Assembly (NCBI GenBank): GCA_011051635.1
Contig: DRKV01000460.1
Span: forward strand, 1 to 16,519
Direction: 5' to 3'
DNA length: 16,519 bases
Source: Chloroflexota bacterium
GTDB taxonomy: Bacteria > Chloroflexota > Anaerolineae > Anaerolineales > DRKV01
Positions 15,632 through 16,519 of the stretch are shown one piece after another (the first letter of the stretch is position 1; every line of letters begins with the position of its first letter). A program made the position numbers and the translations under genes. A model generated the notes under the pieces. That model saw only the letters and a list, made by a program, of their open reading frames with translations. It searched no databases and had not been told where the DNA came from.

Positions 15632-15717
15632 CTCATCTCCCCATCCCATCATCTCACCACTTCATCATCATCTCCCCATCTCATCATCCCATCACCTCAT
15701 CATCTCATCACCTCCCC
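15632..15717. repeat. Octad repeat (consensus ATCTCATC) in the response regulator leader
   Basis: Clean 8-bp units run from 15678: ATCTCATC, ATCCCATC, ACCTCATC, ATCTCATC, ACCTCCCC. More degenerate CATC/CTCC units extend back to 15632. The 19-nt string at 15694-15712 recurs exactly at 16494-16512. Confidence 0.88.
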
Positions 15718-15723
15718 CCACAG

Positions 15724-15763
15724 CCTAACCCCCTAACTCCTAACTTCCTAACCCCCTAACCCC
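15724..15763. repeat. CCTAAC tandem repeat directly before the response regulator ATG
   Basis: Five CCTAAC units spaced 7-9 nt apart run up to 2 nt before the ATG at 15766. It is the same motif as the array at 8377-8445 read on the opposite strand, so relative to the gene it follows both copies have the same direction. Confidence 0.9.
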
Positions 15764-15765
15764 GC

Positions 15766-16443
15766 ATGTCCCTCATCCTCCTCATCGAAGACGAACCCGA
15801 ACTGGTACGCGTTCTACGCGCCTACCTGGAGAAATCCGGCTTTCAGGTGGAGAGCGCCTACCGCGGCGACACCGGTCTCTCCCTGTGGCAGCACAAGCGT
15901 CCCGACCTGGTGATTCTCGACCTCAACCTGCCCGGCATGGACGGCCTGGACGTGGCCCGCGAAATCCGGCGACAGGGGAACACGCCCATCATCATGCTCA
16001 CCGCCCGGGTCGAGGAGAGCGACCAACTCATCGGCCTGGAACTGGGGGCGGACGACTACATCACCAAGCCTTTCTCGCCCCGCATCGTGGTGGCCCGCGT
16101 CCGCGCTCTGCTGCGCCGCGCCCAGGGAGGCAGCACCCCGGCCCGCATTCTGCGCGCCGCCGACCTGGAAATTGACCTGGACGCCCACACCGTCACCCGC
16201 GGCGGGCAGGAAATCCCCCTCACCCCCACCGAATTCGACCTCCTCGTCACCCTAGCGGAGCAGCCGGGACGCGCCTTCAAGCGCCTGCAACTTCTCGAAG
16301 CCCTGCAGGGAGCGGCTTACGCCGGATACGAGCGCACCGTAGACGCCCACATCAAAAACCTGCGCGCCAAACTGGAACCCGACCCCAAACATCCCCGCTA
16401 CATCGAAACCGTCTTCGGGGTGGGCTACCGGTTTGCGAAATAA
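15766..16443 (+). CDS. OmpR/PhoB-family response regulator
   Basis: A 225-residue two-domain regulator. The receiver domain (1-118) has the acidic pair Glu8-Asp9, phospho-acceptor Asp52 (VILDLNLPG), Thr79 (MLTAR) and Lys101 (YITKPF). The C-terminal winged helix (about 128-225) contains LTPTEFDLLVTLAEQPGRAF, the VDAHIKNLRAKLEPD recognition helix and the usual GVGYRF end. When phosphorylated by a partner histidine kinase it should bind direct-repeat DNA. No kinase gene is in the window; one may follow beyond 16519. The ATG at 15766 has no Shine-Dalgarno sequence, because the repeat array occupies that place. The target genes are unknown. Confidence 0.96.
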   Translation: MSLILLIEDEPELVRVLRAYLEKSGFQVESAYRGDTGLSLWQHKRPDLVILDLNLPGMDGLDVAREIRRQGNTPIIMLTARVEESDQLIGLELGADDYITKPFSPRIVVARVRALLRRAQGGSTPARILRAADLEIDLDAHTVTRGGQEIPLTPTEFDLLVTLAEQPGRAFKRLQLLEALQGAAYAGYERTVDAHIKNLRAKLEPDPKHPRYIETVFGVGYRFAK

Positions 16444-16444
16444 C

Positions 16445-16486
16445 GTGCGAAGTGCGACGTGCGACGTGCGAGGTGCGGAGTGCGCT
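16445..16486. repeat. Six-unit heptad repeat (consensus GTGCGAC) after the response regulator
   Basis: Six 7-bp units in phase: GTGCGAA, GTGCGAC, GTGCGAC, GTGCGAG, GTGCGGA, GTGCGCT. They start 1 nt after the TAA stop. Confidence 0.92.
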
Positions 16487-16493
16487 CCCCATT

Positions 16494-16519
16494 ACCTCAT
16501 CATCTCATCACCCTATCAC
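16494..16519. repeat. Second copy of the ATCTCATC octad repeat, cut by the window end
   Basis: Units ACCTCATC, ATCTCATC, ACCCTATC. The first 19 nt are identical to 15694-15712. The array probably continues past the window. Confidence 0.85.

Overview
The window looks like chromosomal DNA of a GC-rich bacterium, most likely a member of the Chloroflexota close to Anaerolineae. This is an inference from several signs: the TumA/TumE-like pair, the DUF2680-type secreted protein, several genes without a Shine-Dalgarno sequence, and many 7-8 bp degenerate tandem repeats confined to intergenic DNA. No rRNA, tRNA, CRISPR array, transposase or phage gene was seen.

Left part (1-6660, minus strand): one seven-gene operon, read right to left. 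It encodes a PotD-like lipoprotein binding protein, a PotA-like ATPase, two PotB/PotC-type permeases, a GpdQ/CpdA-type metallophosphodiesterase, a GntR/UTRA repressor and a PhnW-like class V aminotransferase cut by the window edge. The regulator-aminotransferase-transporter set resembles 2-aminoethylphosphonate (AEP) uptake and use systems. The added phosphodiesterase suggests that esterified phosphonates or glycerophosphodiesters may also be used. A perfect TGGTATATACCA palindrome and a second near-copy lie in the operon's promoter region and are the likely binding sites of its own GntR regulator.

Middle left (6629-8947, minus strand): a family 5 (peptide/nickel type) solute-binding protein with a clear terminator, and secG. 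secG has a strong sigma-70 promoter, and its 5' untranslated leader is made almost entirely of eight 7-bp repeats.

Middle right (8948-14662, plus strand): a PAPS-type sulfotransferase and a PHP-domain metallohydrolase form a tight pair. They are followed by an orphan AbiEii-like nucleotidyltransferase, a TumA-like antitoxin with an overlapping TumE-family toxin (TTG start), and uvrB, whose ATG overlaps the toxin stop codon as ATGA.

Right end (14663-16519, plus strand): a ten-unit heptad array, a secreted His/Met-rich DUF2680-like protein, a terminator, then an OmpR-family response regulator. The leader of the response regulator consists of octad and CCTAAC repeats running up to its ATG. The same CCTAAC repeat, in the same orientation relative to the gene, sits directly before the ATG of the peptide-binding protein at 8363. 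The sequence closes with a GTGCGAC heptad array and a second copy of the octad repeat. A sensor kinase may lie just beyond the right edge.
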